64,000 bases of DNA from Variovorax sp. 679 (lineage in GTDB: Bacteria; Pseudomonadota; Gammaproteobacteria; Burkholderiales; Burkholderiaceae_C), in assembly GCF_003952185.1 (NCBI RefSeq), contig NZ_RXFS01000017.1, forward strand, positions 24,116 through 88,115. Direction: 5' to 3'. The position numbers and the translations under genes are program-made. Shown one piece after another: positions 17,025-24,076 of this stretch. The notes below the pieces were generated by a model, which searched no databases, was not told the DNA's origin, and saw only the letters and a list, made by a program, of their open reading frames with translations. Numbering within the stretch: the first letter of the stretch is position 1; each line of letters starts with the position of its first letter.

Positions 17025-17930
17025 ATGATTCAGGACTTCAAGGGCAAGACCGCCGTTCTCACCGGCGCAGGCTCGGGCTTCGGCCTGGAGTGCGCGCGCA
17101 TCGGCGCCGCCCGCGGCATGAACCTCGTGCTGGTCGACGTGCAGCAGGACGCGCTCGACAAGGCCAAGGCCGAGATGGAAGCTGCCGGCGCGCAGGTGCT
17201 GGCGCGCAAGGTCGACGTGTCGGACGCGGCGCAGATGGAAGCGCTGGCCGCTGCCGTGAAGGAACGCTTCGGCGCGCCGCACTTCGTGTTCAACAACGCG
17301 GGCGTGGGCGCCGGCGGCCTGGTGTGGGAGAACACGGTCGCCGACTGGGAATGGGTGCTGGGCGTGGACCTGTGGGGCGTGATCCACGGCGTGCGCCTGT
17401 TCACGCCGATGATGCTCGAGGCCGCCGCAAAGGATCCGGCCTATCGCGGCCACATCACCAACACCGCCAGCATGGCCGGGCTGCTCACACCGCCGAACAT
17501 GGGCATCTACAACGCCGCGAAGGCTGCCGTCGTGAGCCTGACCGAGACGATGTACCAGGACCTGAACCTCGTCACCGACCAGATCGGCGCGAGCCTGCTG
17601 TGCCCGTATTTCGTGCCCACCGGCATCACGAGCAGCGAGCGCAACCGCCCGAATGCGCCGAAGGAAAGCGAACTCACCAAGAGCCAGCTCATCGGCCAGG
17701 CCATGAGCAACAAGGCGGTGAGCAGCGGCAAGATCACGGCCGCCGAAGTCGCGGCAAAGGTGTTCGAGGCCATCACGGACAACCAGTTCTACGTGTTCAG
17801 CCATCCGAAGGCGCTGGGCAATGTGCGCAGCCGCATGGAGAACATCGTCTCCATCACGAACCCGGCCGACCCCTTCCTGGAGCGGCCCGAGATCGGCCAG
17901 AAGCTGCGCGAGCAACTGCGCTCGGCCTGA
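17025..17930 (+). CDS. SDR family NAD(P)-dependent oxidoreductase
   Basis: 301-aa short-chain dehydrogenase, last gene of the plus-strand catabolic run. Cofactor motif TGAGSGFG near residues 13-20; catalytic residues in NTASMAG (Ser) and YNAAK (Tyr, Lys). The C-terminal 60 residues extend beyond the classical 250-aa core. It is separated from the GST gene by 119 bp with no visible terminator, so co-transcription is possible. It would act on a hydroxy or keto intermediate; substrate unknown. Confidence 0.9.
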   Translation: MIQDFKGKTAVLTGAGSGFGLECARIGAARGMNLVLVDVQQDALDKAKAEMEAAGAQVLARKVDVSDAAQMEALAAAVKERFGAPHFVFNNAGVGAGGLVWENTVADWEWVLGVDLWGVIHGVRLFTPMMLEAAAKDPAYRGHITNTASMAGLLTPPNMGIYNAAKAAVVSLTETMYQDLNLVTDQIGASLLCPYFVPTGITSSERNRPNAPKESELTKSQLIGQAMSNKAVSSGKITAAEVAAKVFEAITDNQFYVFSHPKALGNVRSRMENIVSITNPADPFLERPEIGQKLREQLRSA

Positions 17931-17954
17931 GCGCGTCGTTCTTCCCGGTCTTCT

Positions 17955-18422
17955 TCAGTTGTAGATGACGGTCACCAGCGCGGCCGTCACGCGGCTCGCG
18001 CTGTCACCGGTCGTGCCGCCTTGCCGGCGGATCGACAGCGTGCCGCCGTCCTGCCCGACGGCTCGCGCGTCTTTCGAATCGAAGGCGTGCCGCCGGCCTT
18101 GCGCGTCGATGAAGGCGAGTTGCAGCGGCTGCCCTCCGAGCGCATCGACACGCACGCTGGCGCTCGGCCGGTCGATGTACTGGCGCTGGAAGATCACATC
18201 GCTGGTGGTGGCGCCGGCTTTGCCGATGCGGGTGGCCATCGTGGCCGGCATCGATGACTGCGGGGAGCTGATCGAGTAGGGCGCGGCAACGATCTCGCCG
18301 GTGAAGTGGATCGTGCCGTCCGCCGCGTGGACTGTGGTCGGTGCGATGGCCGGCGCAAGCACCGCTGCCAGGACGAAAACCAATGCCGTGCGCATGCGCA
18401 CCTGGCGCTCAAGTCGTGTCAT
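17955..18422 (-). CDS. Secreted fimbrial-subunit-like protein
   Basis: 155 aa with an N-terminal signal sequence: basic start, hydrophobic 12-30 and an Ala-His-Ala-Ala cleavage region. The mature part begins DGTIHFTGEIVAAPYSI and ends AALVTVIYN. Start and terminal beta-strand resemble type 1 fimbrial subunits, in which the last strand ends in an aromatic residue. The cysteine pair usual in chaperone-usher pilins is absent, and no chaperone or usher gene is nearby. It is therefore an orphan or divergent member. GAGGGG precedes the ATG. Confidence 0.6.
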   Translation of the reverse strand: MTRLERQVRMRTALVFVLAAVLAPAIAPTTVHAADGTIHFTGEIVAAPYSISSPQSSMPATMATRIGKAGATTSDVIFQRQYIDRPSASVRVDALGGQPLQLAFIDAQGRRHAFDSKDARAVGQDGGTLSIRRQGGTTGDSASRVTAALVTVIYN

Positions 18423-18536
18423 CGCGACCCCTCTTTCATTCCATTTCTTTTTCTTGTGGAACTCCCTGGCGCGTGCGAAAGATCAGATCACGCGTGCCAA
18501 GCGCGTGCAACATCTTGTTGAAAAGTCGTGGTGATG

Positions 18537-18557
18537 ACGCGACTATTCCGGTCGCGT
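18537..18557 (-). terminator. Hairpin just after azoreductase gene A
   Basis: A 7-bp perfect stem (ACGCGAC at 18537-18543, GTCGCGT at 18551-18557) with a 7-nt loop lies 5 bp past the stop codon of the minus-strand azoreductase gene. There is no T-tract on that strand, so it would be at most a weak or factor-dependent terminator. Confidence 0.3.
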
Positions 18558-18561
18558 CGGA

Positions 18562-19230
18562 TCACGCAGCCTGCAGCTCGGCCACAAGCGCTTCGACGCG
18601 GGCGAGTGCGTCGGCGATCGAGCGTTCCAGCAGGTCGCCGTGGTCCTCGGCGTGCTCGATAGCCACGCTGTGCACTTCATTGAGCCCCAGCAGTGAGAGC
18701 GGAGTAGCGATGCCGGGCGTGAGCAGGTCCAGGTGCGCCTGGAATCCGCCGGGCCGGTAGCCGCTGCTGCCGCACGAAGTCAGCAGCACCGTGCGGCGAT
18801 TGCGCTCGGCCAGCAGCGGCACGTAGGGGTTCTCGCGGCTCGGGTCGTAGTTGAAGGTCGAGCCGATGCGCACGATGTTGTCGATCCATGACTTCAGCGG
18901 CGCAGGCATTCCAAAGTTGTACATCGGCACACCGATCACCAGCACGTCGGCCCGGCGGATCTCGGCGATCAACGCATCGCTTTCCGCGAGCACCGCGTGC
19001 ATCCATGGCTCGCGTTCGGCAGCGGGCGTGTAGCCCGAGGCGATCCATTCGCCGGTGACGTTGCTCGGTGGCGTGGCGCCGACGTCGCGGTAGATCACTT
19101 CGTCCTGGGGCCGCGTCGCGCGCCAGCTCGAAACGAAGTGGTGGCTCAGCCGGCGCGAATGCGAGCCGTGAACGTGCGTGCCCGAACGACCGGGGCGGGC
19201 GCTGGCGTCGATGTGGAGCAGTGTGGTCAT
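18562..19230 (-). CDS. FMN-dependent NADH-azoreductase family protein (copy A)
   Basis: 222-aa flavodoxin-like NAD(P)H quinone/azo reductase. The phosphate-binding start LLHIDASARPGRSG and the flavin-contact motif GVPMYNFGMPAPLKSWID match AcpD/AzoR proteins. The ATG at 19230 follows GAGGACCGCACC; upstream in-frame codons lie in the promoter. It is transcribed divergently from a LysR gene 135 bp away. It is clearly paralogous to the protein at 26759-27484, which has the same DASARPGRS, GSH.RRLS and PMYNF blocks. The likely role is two-electron quinone reduction under electrophile stress. Confidence 0.9.
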   Translation of the reverse strand: MTTLLHIDASARPGRSGTHVHGSHSRRLSHHFVSSWRATRPQDEVIYRDVGATPPSNVTGEWIASGYTPAAEREPWMHAVLAESDALIAEIRRADVLVIGVPMYNFGMPAPLKSWIDNIVRIGSTFNYDPSRENPYVPLLAERNRRTVLLTSCGSSGYRPGGFQAHLDLLTPGIATPLSLLGLNEVHSVAIEHAEDHGDLLERSIADALARVEALVAELQAA

Positions 19231-19314
19231 GGTGCGGTCCTCTTTGACATGAACGGTTGGATGAAGAGAATTCAGCTGTGTGCCTGACATGGTTCCAACT
19301 CTATTCAGAGGAAT

Positions 19315-19338
19315 TCGTCGCGACAAACGACGATTTCT
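19315..19338. promoter_or_regulatory. Candidate LysR operator in the azoreductase A / LysR promoter
   Basis: The divergent intergenic region holds the inverted repeat TCGTCG-N7-CGACGA (19315-19333), overlapping ACAAACGACGATTTCT (19323-19338). The same 16 bases occur perfectly in the other azoreductase/LysR promoter (minus strand, 26657-26672), read in the same sense relative to the LysR gene. Position and conservation fit a shared LysR recognition site. Confidence 0.6.
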
Positions 19339-19365
19339 TTGCATATCTGAAAAATTAATTCATCC

Positions 19366-20268
19366 ATGGCCAACCTTCGACAACTCCCTCCGCTGGCGGC
19401 GCTGCGCGCCTTCGAGGCCGCCGCGCGCCACTGCAGCGCCAAGCTCGCGGCCAACGAGCTTTCGGTCACGCCCACTGCCATCAGCCACCAGGTGCGCCAG
19501 CTCGAAGAGTCGCTGGGCGTGGCGCTCTTCATCCGCCAGCCGAGGCAACTGGTGCTCACGCCGCAGGGCAGGGAACTGCAGGCGGTGCTGGGCGAGTCGT
19601 TCAATGCCATGGCGAATGCGGTGGCCAGGCTGCGTGCGCCGCCCGAGCGGGTCGCCATCACGCTGTCGACCACGCCGGCGGTCGCGGCGCGGTGGCTGCT
19701 GCCGCGCGTGAGCACCTTGCGTGCGCTGCATCCGAGGCTCGACCTGCGCATTCATGCATCGCACGATGCGGTCGCGCTCGACGGTGTCACTGCCGACATC
19801 GCGATCCGCTATGGCAAGGGGAATTGGCCGGGCATGGTGTCCGAGAAACTCTTCGACAACGTCTTCGCGCCGGCCTGCAGCCCCGCGCTCAAGCTGCGCC
19901 GCCGCAGCGACCTGACGCGGCACACGCTGCTGCACTTCGCGGTGCCCGGGAGCAGGAACCAGCCGGGCACGTGGGCCGCGTGGCAGCAGGAAGCGCAGGT
20001 GCCCGGTCTCGACGTGTCGGCAGGGCCCGTGTTCTCGGACGAGACGCATACGGTGTCGGCCGCGCTGCAGGGGCAAGGTGTCGCGCTGATGGGCCTTTCG
20101 CTGATCGCGGATGAACTGCGCGCGGGCAATCTCGTGCAGCCCTTCGGTCCGGAGTTGCCGGGGCTGCCGTTCCATCTCGTGTGCCCTGAGTCGCGGCGCT
20201 CGGAGCCGGCGGTGGCGGCGGTGTTCGAATGGGTGCGAGGGCTGCGGCCGCCGGGCGCGAACGCCTGA
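19366..20268 (+). CDS. LysR family transcriptional regulator (GcvA-like), partner of azoreductase A
   Basis: 300 aa. The N-terminal winged helix (about 6-65) has LRAFEAAARHCSAKLAANE and TAISHQVRQLEESLGVALF as the recognition helix, followed by a two-lobed effector-binding domain. It is divergent from the azoreductase gene, the classic arrangement for a LysR regulator acting on its neighbour. It is similar to the LysR at 25727-26650 in the helix-turn-helix and in the SDETH effector-domain segment, so both may recognise related sites. Confidence 0.92.
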   Translation: MANLRQLPPLAALRAFEAAARHCSAKLAANELSVTPTAISHQVRQLEESLGVALFIRQPRQLVLTPQGRELQAVLGESFNAMANAVARLRAPPERVAITLSTTPAVAARWLLPRVSTLRALHPRLDLRIHASHDAVALDGVTADIAIRYGKGNWPGMVSEKLFDNVFAPACSPALKLRRRSDLTRHTLLHFAVPGSRNQPGTWAAWQQEAQVPGLDVSAGPVFSDETHTVSAALQGQGVALMGLSLIADELRAGNLVQPFGPELPGLPFHLVCPESRRSEPAVAAVFEWVRGLRPPGANA

Positions 20269-20430
20269 TCTCGTGCGCAGTGACTTTCGGCACTGGTGCC
20301 TGCCGGCTCACATTCCTAGAGTGCGGGCAATGAGTTGCGGGGGCAGCTCATCGGGCCGGGATGCATCTGCCATCCCGGATTGCAGGAGCGAAATGTCCTG
20401 AGTTCAAAAGCATCCATGAAGGGGGAAATC

Positions 20431-20598
20431 ATGAAACGTGCAACCGTCGTGAAGGTGGGCGTTGTGACCGCGATCCTGTCGTCGCTCGCCGTGGCAGCCC
20501 CGGCGATGGCAGGGCCGTTCACCCAGTGCGGCGATCACTGGCTGTTCTGGAGCGGCTATCAGCTGATCATGGAAGCGATCTTCGACCTTTGCGGTTGA
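20431..20598 (+). CDS. Small secreted peptide precursor, unknown function
   Basis: 55 aa from an ATG preceded by GGGGGAAATC; an upstream in-frame ATG at 20416 overlaps that ribosome site and is less likely. Residues 1-27 are a clear signal peptide (MKRATVVKVG start, hydrophobic core, APAMA before the cleavage point). The mature peptide is only about 28 residues, with two cysteines at either end (C33 and C54), three aromatic Trp/Tyr residues in the middle and net negative charge. It could form one disulfide loop. No family recognised and no export or immunity gene is adjacent. Confidence 0.65.
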   Translation: MKRATVVKVGVVTAILSSLAVAAPAMAGPFTQCGDHWLFWSGYQLIMEAIFDLCG

Positions 20599-20947
20599 GC
20601 CAGGGAAGCGCTTCGCCCGTTGCGCCGGATCGCGCTGCGCCAGGAATACGAAAGGCGTAGTCGCGCTCCGGTGCATTGTTGACACTTGTCAAATATTGCG
20701 CAGGTTCATGAGCTTTCTGCGGCGCCCCTCTTTTCTTGCGCGATGTTCGCGCAGTAATCCCTTAACCCGGCCGAATGTTTTTCATAACCTCCCGCTACTT
20801 TTGTTGATGAAGGTCAGGGAAGGTTGCGAACGGGCCGTGCAAGACAGCATGGAGCCTCGTGTCGCAAGCCTGCGTCGCTGTTTCAGAGCCTCCCGCCTTC
20901 CTCGGCTACCCACAGACCCGCGACATCTTGCGAAGAGGAGGCAATTC
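20599..20947. other. 349-bp gap without a convincing gene
   Basis: No open frame here has a plausible start, ribosome site and protein-like composition. The only structure seen is the palindrome TTGACACTTGTCAA (20679-20692: TTGACA, 2-nt spacer, TGTCAA). It could be a repressor site or contain a -35 element for the small membrane genes downstream. No matching -10 hexamer was found at normal spacing. Confidence 0.5.
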
Positions 20948-21193
20948 ATGCGCACCCCGTTCCTGCGCGAAAGCAGCCCGGACGAACCTCCCGCGCTCCA
21001 GCGCAGGTCAGCCTGCATGGCCTGGCTGCCGGTATTGCTGTGCATCGTGGCAGCCGTGGGTTTCGTGCTGGTAGCTGTCTTCGTCCAGAACATCGTCGCT
21101 GCGTCGATGTTCACGACGGCGGCCATCGTCTTCCTGGGGATCGGCCTGCTCCTCGGGCTGAGCATGTGGGTCTTTCCGGACCTCCCGCGCTAG
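20948..21193 (+). CDS. Small membrane protein, two predicted helices
   Basis: 81 aa. The ATG at 20948 has a strong ribosome site (GAAGAGGAGGCAATTC), which decides the start. Residues 1-20 are charged and Pro-rich; hydrophobic stretches at about 25-47 and 51-75 predict a helical hairpin ending in FPDLPR. The next small membrane gene starts at the base after its stop, so the two are likely made together. No domain recognised. Confidence 0.7.
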   Translation: MRTPFLRESSPDEPPALQRRSACMAWLPVLLCIVAAVGFVLVAVFVQNIVAASMFTTAAIVFLGIGLLLGLSMWVFPDLPR

Positions 21194-21478
21194 ATGGCCG
21201 TTCAGGAAGAAACCGTGGCCGGCAAGACCGCTGCCCCTTTGCTCCGTGTCGAGAACTGGCGCGTGACCCTGATCGCCGCCATGATCGGATTGCTGATCGT
21301 GCTTGCCGTGCTCATGAAGTGGATCGTCGAACTGCAGGTCGAGGCCGCGCAGGAGCGGCGCCTGAGCGAAGCAGTCGCCCGCGAGGCGGTGGCGCGCTGC
21401 CATGAAAAGACGCCGTTGCAGGCGGTCCATGAATGCCTCAGGGCGCTGGCGGCTGCTTCCCCTTCGGTGGGGCGCTGA
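21194..21478 (+). CDS. Small single-pass membrane protein
   Basis: 94 aa, beginning immediately after the previous stop. One hydrophobic helix (about 25-46, TLIAAMIGLLIVLAVLMKWIV) is followed by an Ala/Glu/Arg-rich amphipathic segment that may be a short coiled coil, with two cysteines (about 69 and 81). The two-gene layout with the preceding helical-hairpin protein suggests a small membrane complex. Function unknown. Confidence 0.65.
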   Translation: MAVQEETVAGKTAAPLLRVENWRVTLIAAMIGLLIVLAVLMKWIVELQVEAAQERRLSEAVAREAVARCHEKTPLQAVHECLRALAAASPSVGR

Positions 21479-21484
21479 AAGCGG

Positions 21485-22204
21485 TCAGTCGTCCGCGTCG
21501 AGCCACCGGCCCGATTCCGGGCACACGACGGCCCGCGAGCCGTTCAGCATGAGCTGCTCTTCATCGGGCCGGGCCGATGAAGGCCGGGCTGCATCGAAGT
21601 CGATCCGCAGGGCCCGCGTCACATGGGCATCCTCGATGGGAAGCTCCCAGGTCAGGAAGACCTGGCTGCAGTCCTTGCCGTCCGCGAAGTCCGCCGCATC
21701 GAAGCCGGTGCCGCCGCGCCGGATCACGCCGTGAGGCTGGCCGGTGTCGAAGATCACGACCGTGCCCCGCTGGAGCGGAATCCGCAGGCCTGCATGGGGA
21801 AAGTGCAGGTCCAGCCCCTTGTCCTCGCTCATGAAGAGATTGCAGAAGGCCGCGCCGCCGTACTGCGCTGCGTCGTAGTGGTACTTCGCGCCGCGACAGG
21901 CCATGAGCGCCACGTCGCTCGAGGCGAGCACCCCGGGCAGGCCGAGCGCATCCGTCCAGTCGGACACGGCCTGCACGCATCGCCTGTAGTCGGGCCAGCG
22001 CGTGCGAGCCCGCGCCAGCGGCATCGGCTCGACGTCTCCCGCCTCCAGCATGAGCTGCGAGGAGATTTCCCTGTCCCAGTCCGAGAGCAGGCGTTGCGGC
22101 GGCGCGGGCACATCCAGCGTGCCCGTCAGCACCACGTCGCTCACGCTGCGGCTGCGGAGCAGGTCGCCGCTAGCGAAGTGGGAGATCAGGATGCCGTGGC
22201 TCAT
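21485..22204 (-). CDS. Putative 2OG-Fe(II) oxygenase-like protein
   Basis: 239 aa from the ATG at 22204; the longer open frame upstream only mirrors the GNAT gene. A possible metal-binding triad is visible: His109-x-Asp111 in KYHYDAAQY and distal His158 in GQPHGV, with Arg162/163 following as a candidate cosubstrate ligand. The spacing and the beta-strand pattern (RGTVVIFDTGQPHG) fit a double-stranded beta-helix. No closer family was recognised, so the substrate is unknown. It is divergent from the GNAT gene at 22298. Confidence 0.6.
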   Translation of the reverse strand: MSHGILISHFASGDLLRSRSVSDVVLTGTLDVPAPPQRLLSDWDREISSQLMLEAGDVEPMPLARARTRWPDYRRCVQAVSDWTDALGLPGVLASSDVALMACRGAKYHYDAAQYGGAAFCNLFMSEDKGLDLHFPHAGLRIPLQRGTVVIFDTGQPHGVIRRGGTGFDAADFADGKDCSQVFLTWELPIEDAHVTRALRIDFDAARPSSARPDEEQLMLNGSRAVVCPESGRWLDADD

Positions 22205-22297
22205 CGGGATGGCAGTGTAGTGAGTGCACCGCACGCACCCGGCCCGTCTTGATAGCATCGCCGCCTTCGGCCGAGAGCCTCCAGGGACACCCACCGT

Positions 22298-22807
22298 ATG
22301 CACGTTGAACTTGTCTCCGAAGCCCAGCACGAGTCGCTGATGGATCTGCTGTGCGAGCTGCATGCCTTCTACAACGACGGCGCCATCGTGTCCCGGGAGA
22401 TCGTGAAAGAACATCTGCTCGACAACCTGCTCGCGGAAGGCTCGCCCCACCGCCTGGTCGTGGCTTCGGATGACGACGGCACCGTCATCGGCCTGGCCGC
22501 CATCACGCTGGTGTATTCGCTCGTCGACTTCGCTCCCGCGCAGCGCAAGCACTGCCAGCTGAAGGAGCTGTATATGCGGGCCTCGCACAGAAGCATCGGC
22601 GCCGGCAGTGCGCTCATGACGTGGGTGGCCCGGCACGCCACGGAGCACGGATGTCACCGCATCGACTGGCCGGTCAAGGCGTCGAATGCCAGGGGCATTG
22701 CCTTCTACGAGAGCCTGGGTGCAGCGAGGGTGCTCGACAGGCTCAGCTACAGGCTTTCCGAACCGCAGATGAGCAAGCTCGCGGGCGATACCGGCCCCGG
22801 CGCATGA
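22298..22807 (+). CDS. GNAT family N-acetyltransferase
   Basis: 169 aa spanning a complete GNAT fold. The acetyl-CoA binding segment is RSIGAGSALMTWVARHA, following the strand LKELYMRASHR. The C-terminal SNARGIAFYESLGA motif is typical. The final TGA overlaps the next start (ATGA), so it is co-translated with the alpha/beta hydrolase. The acetyl acceptor cannot be read from sequence. Confidence 0.88.
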   Translation: MHVELVSEAQHESLMDLLCELHAFYNDGAIVSREIVKEHLLDNLLAEGSPHRLVVASDDDGTVIGLAAITLVYSLVDFAPAQRKHCQLKELYMRASHRSIGAGSALMTWVARHATEHGCHRIDWPVKASNARGIAFYESLGAARVLDRLSYRLSEPQMSKLAGDTGPGA

Positions 22808-23694
22808 CCGCACTGCCCGAATTCAGGAGCGAAGAGGCGAGGGTGCGATACATCGCGGCCTACGACGCCGTCGTCCGGGACTGGCCCGTGCCCTTCGAGG
22901 AAATCGACGTGGAAACGCGGCTCGGGCCGACGCACCTCATCGCCAGCGGTCCGCCGGATGCGCCGCCGCTCTTGCTGCTGGGCAGCTTCGCGGCCAGCGC
23001 CACCGTCTGGCGCGTGAACGTCGAAGCGCTGAGCCAGCATTTCAGGACCTACGCGATCGACGTGATCGGCCAGGCGGGCAAGAGCAGGGCGATGCATCCG
23101 ATCCGCAACCGGCGCGACTATGCACCGTGGCTCGGCGACGTGCTCGACGCCCTGGCCGTGCGGCGCGCTTCGATCGTCGGCTGTTCCTTCGGAGCCATGC
23201 TTGCATTGAGCCAGGCGTCGCTGATGCCCGAGCGGGTCGACCGCGTGGTGCTCATCAGCCCGGTCGGCGCATTCGCTTCGCAATACTGGAAGCTGACCTA
23301 CGCCACGCGAATCAAGGCGCCGCTAGTCAAGTTCGCGCGCCGCCTCGTGCGCAGCAAGAAGACGCGCAGCCTCGCCGACATGGGGCTCAAGCCTCCCGCC
23401 GACCTGAAATGGGCCACGCTCATGGGCATGACGATGATTTCGTTCTCCAAGGTCGCCATCACCAGGGCCCCTGCATTCGGCGGCCGCGAACTGCGCGCCA
23501 TCCGGGCGCCGGCACTGTTGCTGATCGGCGACGCGGAAAAACTCTACGAGCCTGAGGCGATGCTGGAGCGGGCGAAGCGCCGGATGCCCGGTCTGGAAGG
23601 CGCCGTCGTGCCGGGCGCGGACCACATCGCCGCCATGTCGCAGCCCGGGCTTGTCAATGACCGGATCATCCGATTCCTGAAAAAGCCGGCCTGA
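22804..23694 (+). CDS. Alpha/beta hydrolase
   Basis: 296-aa serine hydrolase. The ATG overlaps the GNAT stop. The catalytic triad is readable: Ser128 in GCSFG, Asp243 in LLIGDAEKLYEP and His274 in GADHIA; the oxyanion-hole turn is in LLLLGSFAAS. A cap region covers about 155-230. The family hydrolyses esters, lactones or C-C bonds. Being an operon partner of an acetyltransferase, it may act on a small metabolite. Confidence 0.9.
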   Translation: MTALPEFRSEEARVRYIAAYDAVVRDWPVPFEEIDVETRLGPTHLIASGPPDAPPLLLLGSFAASATVWRVNVEALSQHFRTYAIDVIGQAGKSRAMHPIRNRRDYAPWLGDVLDALAVRRASIVGCSFGAMLALSQASLMPERVDRVVLISPVGAFASQYWKLTYATRIKAPLVKFARRLVRSKKTRSLADMGLKPPADLKWATLMGMTMISFSKVAITRAPAFGGRELRAIRAPALLLIGDAEKLYEPEAMLERAKRRMPGLEGAVVPGADHIAAMSQPGLVNDRIIRFLKKPA

Positions 23695-23792
23695 CGAGAA
23701 TGGTGAGTGTTGGCGCTTGGAAAATACCCTGAAGAATATTTGAGTACCAAAGCGCTAGCATCTGAGGCCTCGAGCAGACGAGGAGGAACCCC

Positions 23793-23996
23793 GTGGAAAC
23801 ATATCCAACCCTAAGACAAGCCACAGGCGTGGCCCGCACTCTCAGCAAGCATTCGTCCAGCACCATGGTGGTCTACCGGGTGACGGAGCAGAAGTTCGTG
23901 ACCGCGCATGCCAGCGACCGCGTGGAGGGGACCATCGAGGCCGTCTACCGCGACGGCTATGTCGTGCCGACCCTGCTGAGCAAGCGCGGCGAATAG
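23793..23996 (+). CDS. Small hypothetical protein with GTG start
   Basis: 67 aa starting at GTG 23793, six bases after a near-perfect AGGAGGAA ribosome site, which strongly supports this start. The gene is followed by two tandem hairpin terminators. The protein is polar and soluble-looking, with VVYRVTEQKFVTAHASD and a Tyr-rich strand IEAVYRDGYVVPTLL suggesting a small beta fold. No family recognised. Confidence 0.65.
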   Translation: METYPTLRQATGVARTLSKHSSSTMVVYRVTEQKFVTAHASDRVEGTIEAVYRDGYVVPTLLSKRGE

Positions 23997-24008
23997 GCAA
24001 GACAAGGA

Positions 24009-24065
24009 AAAGGCCGCGCTTCGCGTGAGGCGCGGCCTTTGAGGGCCTCCTTCGGGAGGCCTTTT
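24009..24065 (+). terminator. Tandem intrinsic terminators
   Basis: Two consecutive hairpins. The first pairs AAAGGCCGCGC (24009-24019) with GCGCGGCCTTT (24030-24040). The second pairs GGCCTCC (24044-24050) with GGAGGCC (24055-24061) around a TTCG tetraloop and ends in TTTT. They separate the plus-strand 67-aa gene from the minus-strand hydrolase gene. The first can also work in the reverse direction because of its A-tract. Confidence 0.85.
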
Positions 24066-24076
24066 CGTTCCTGGTC

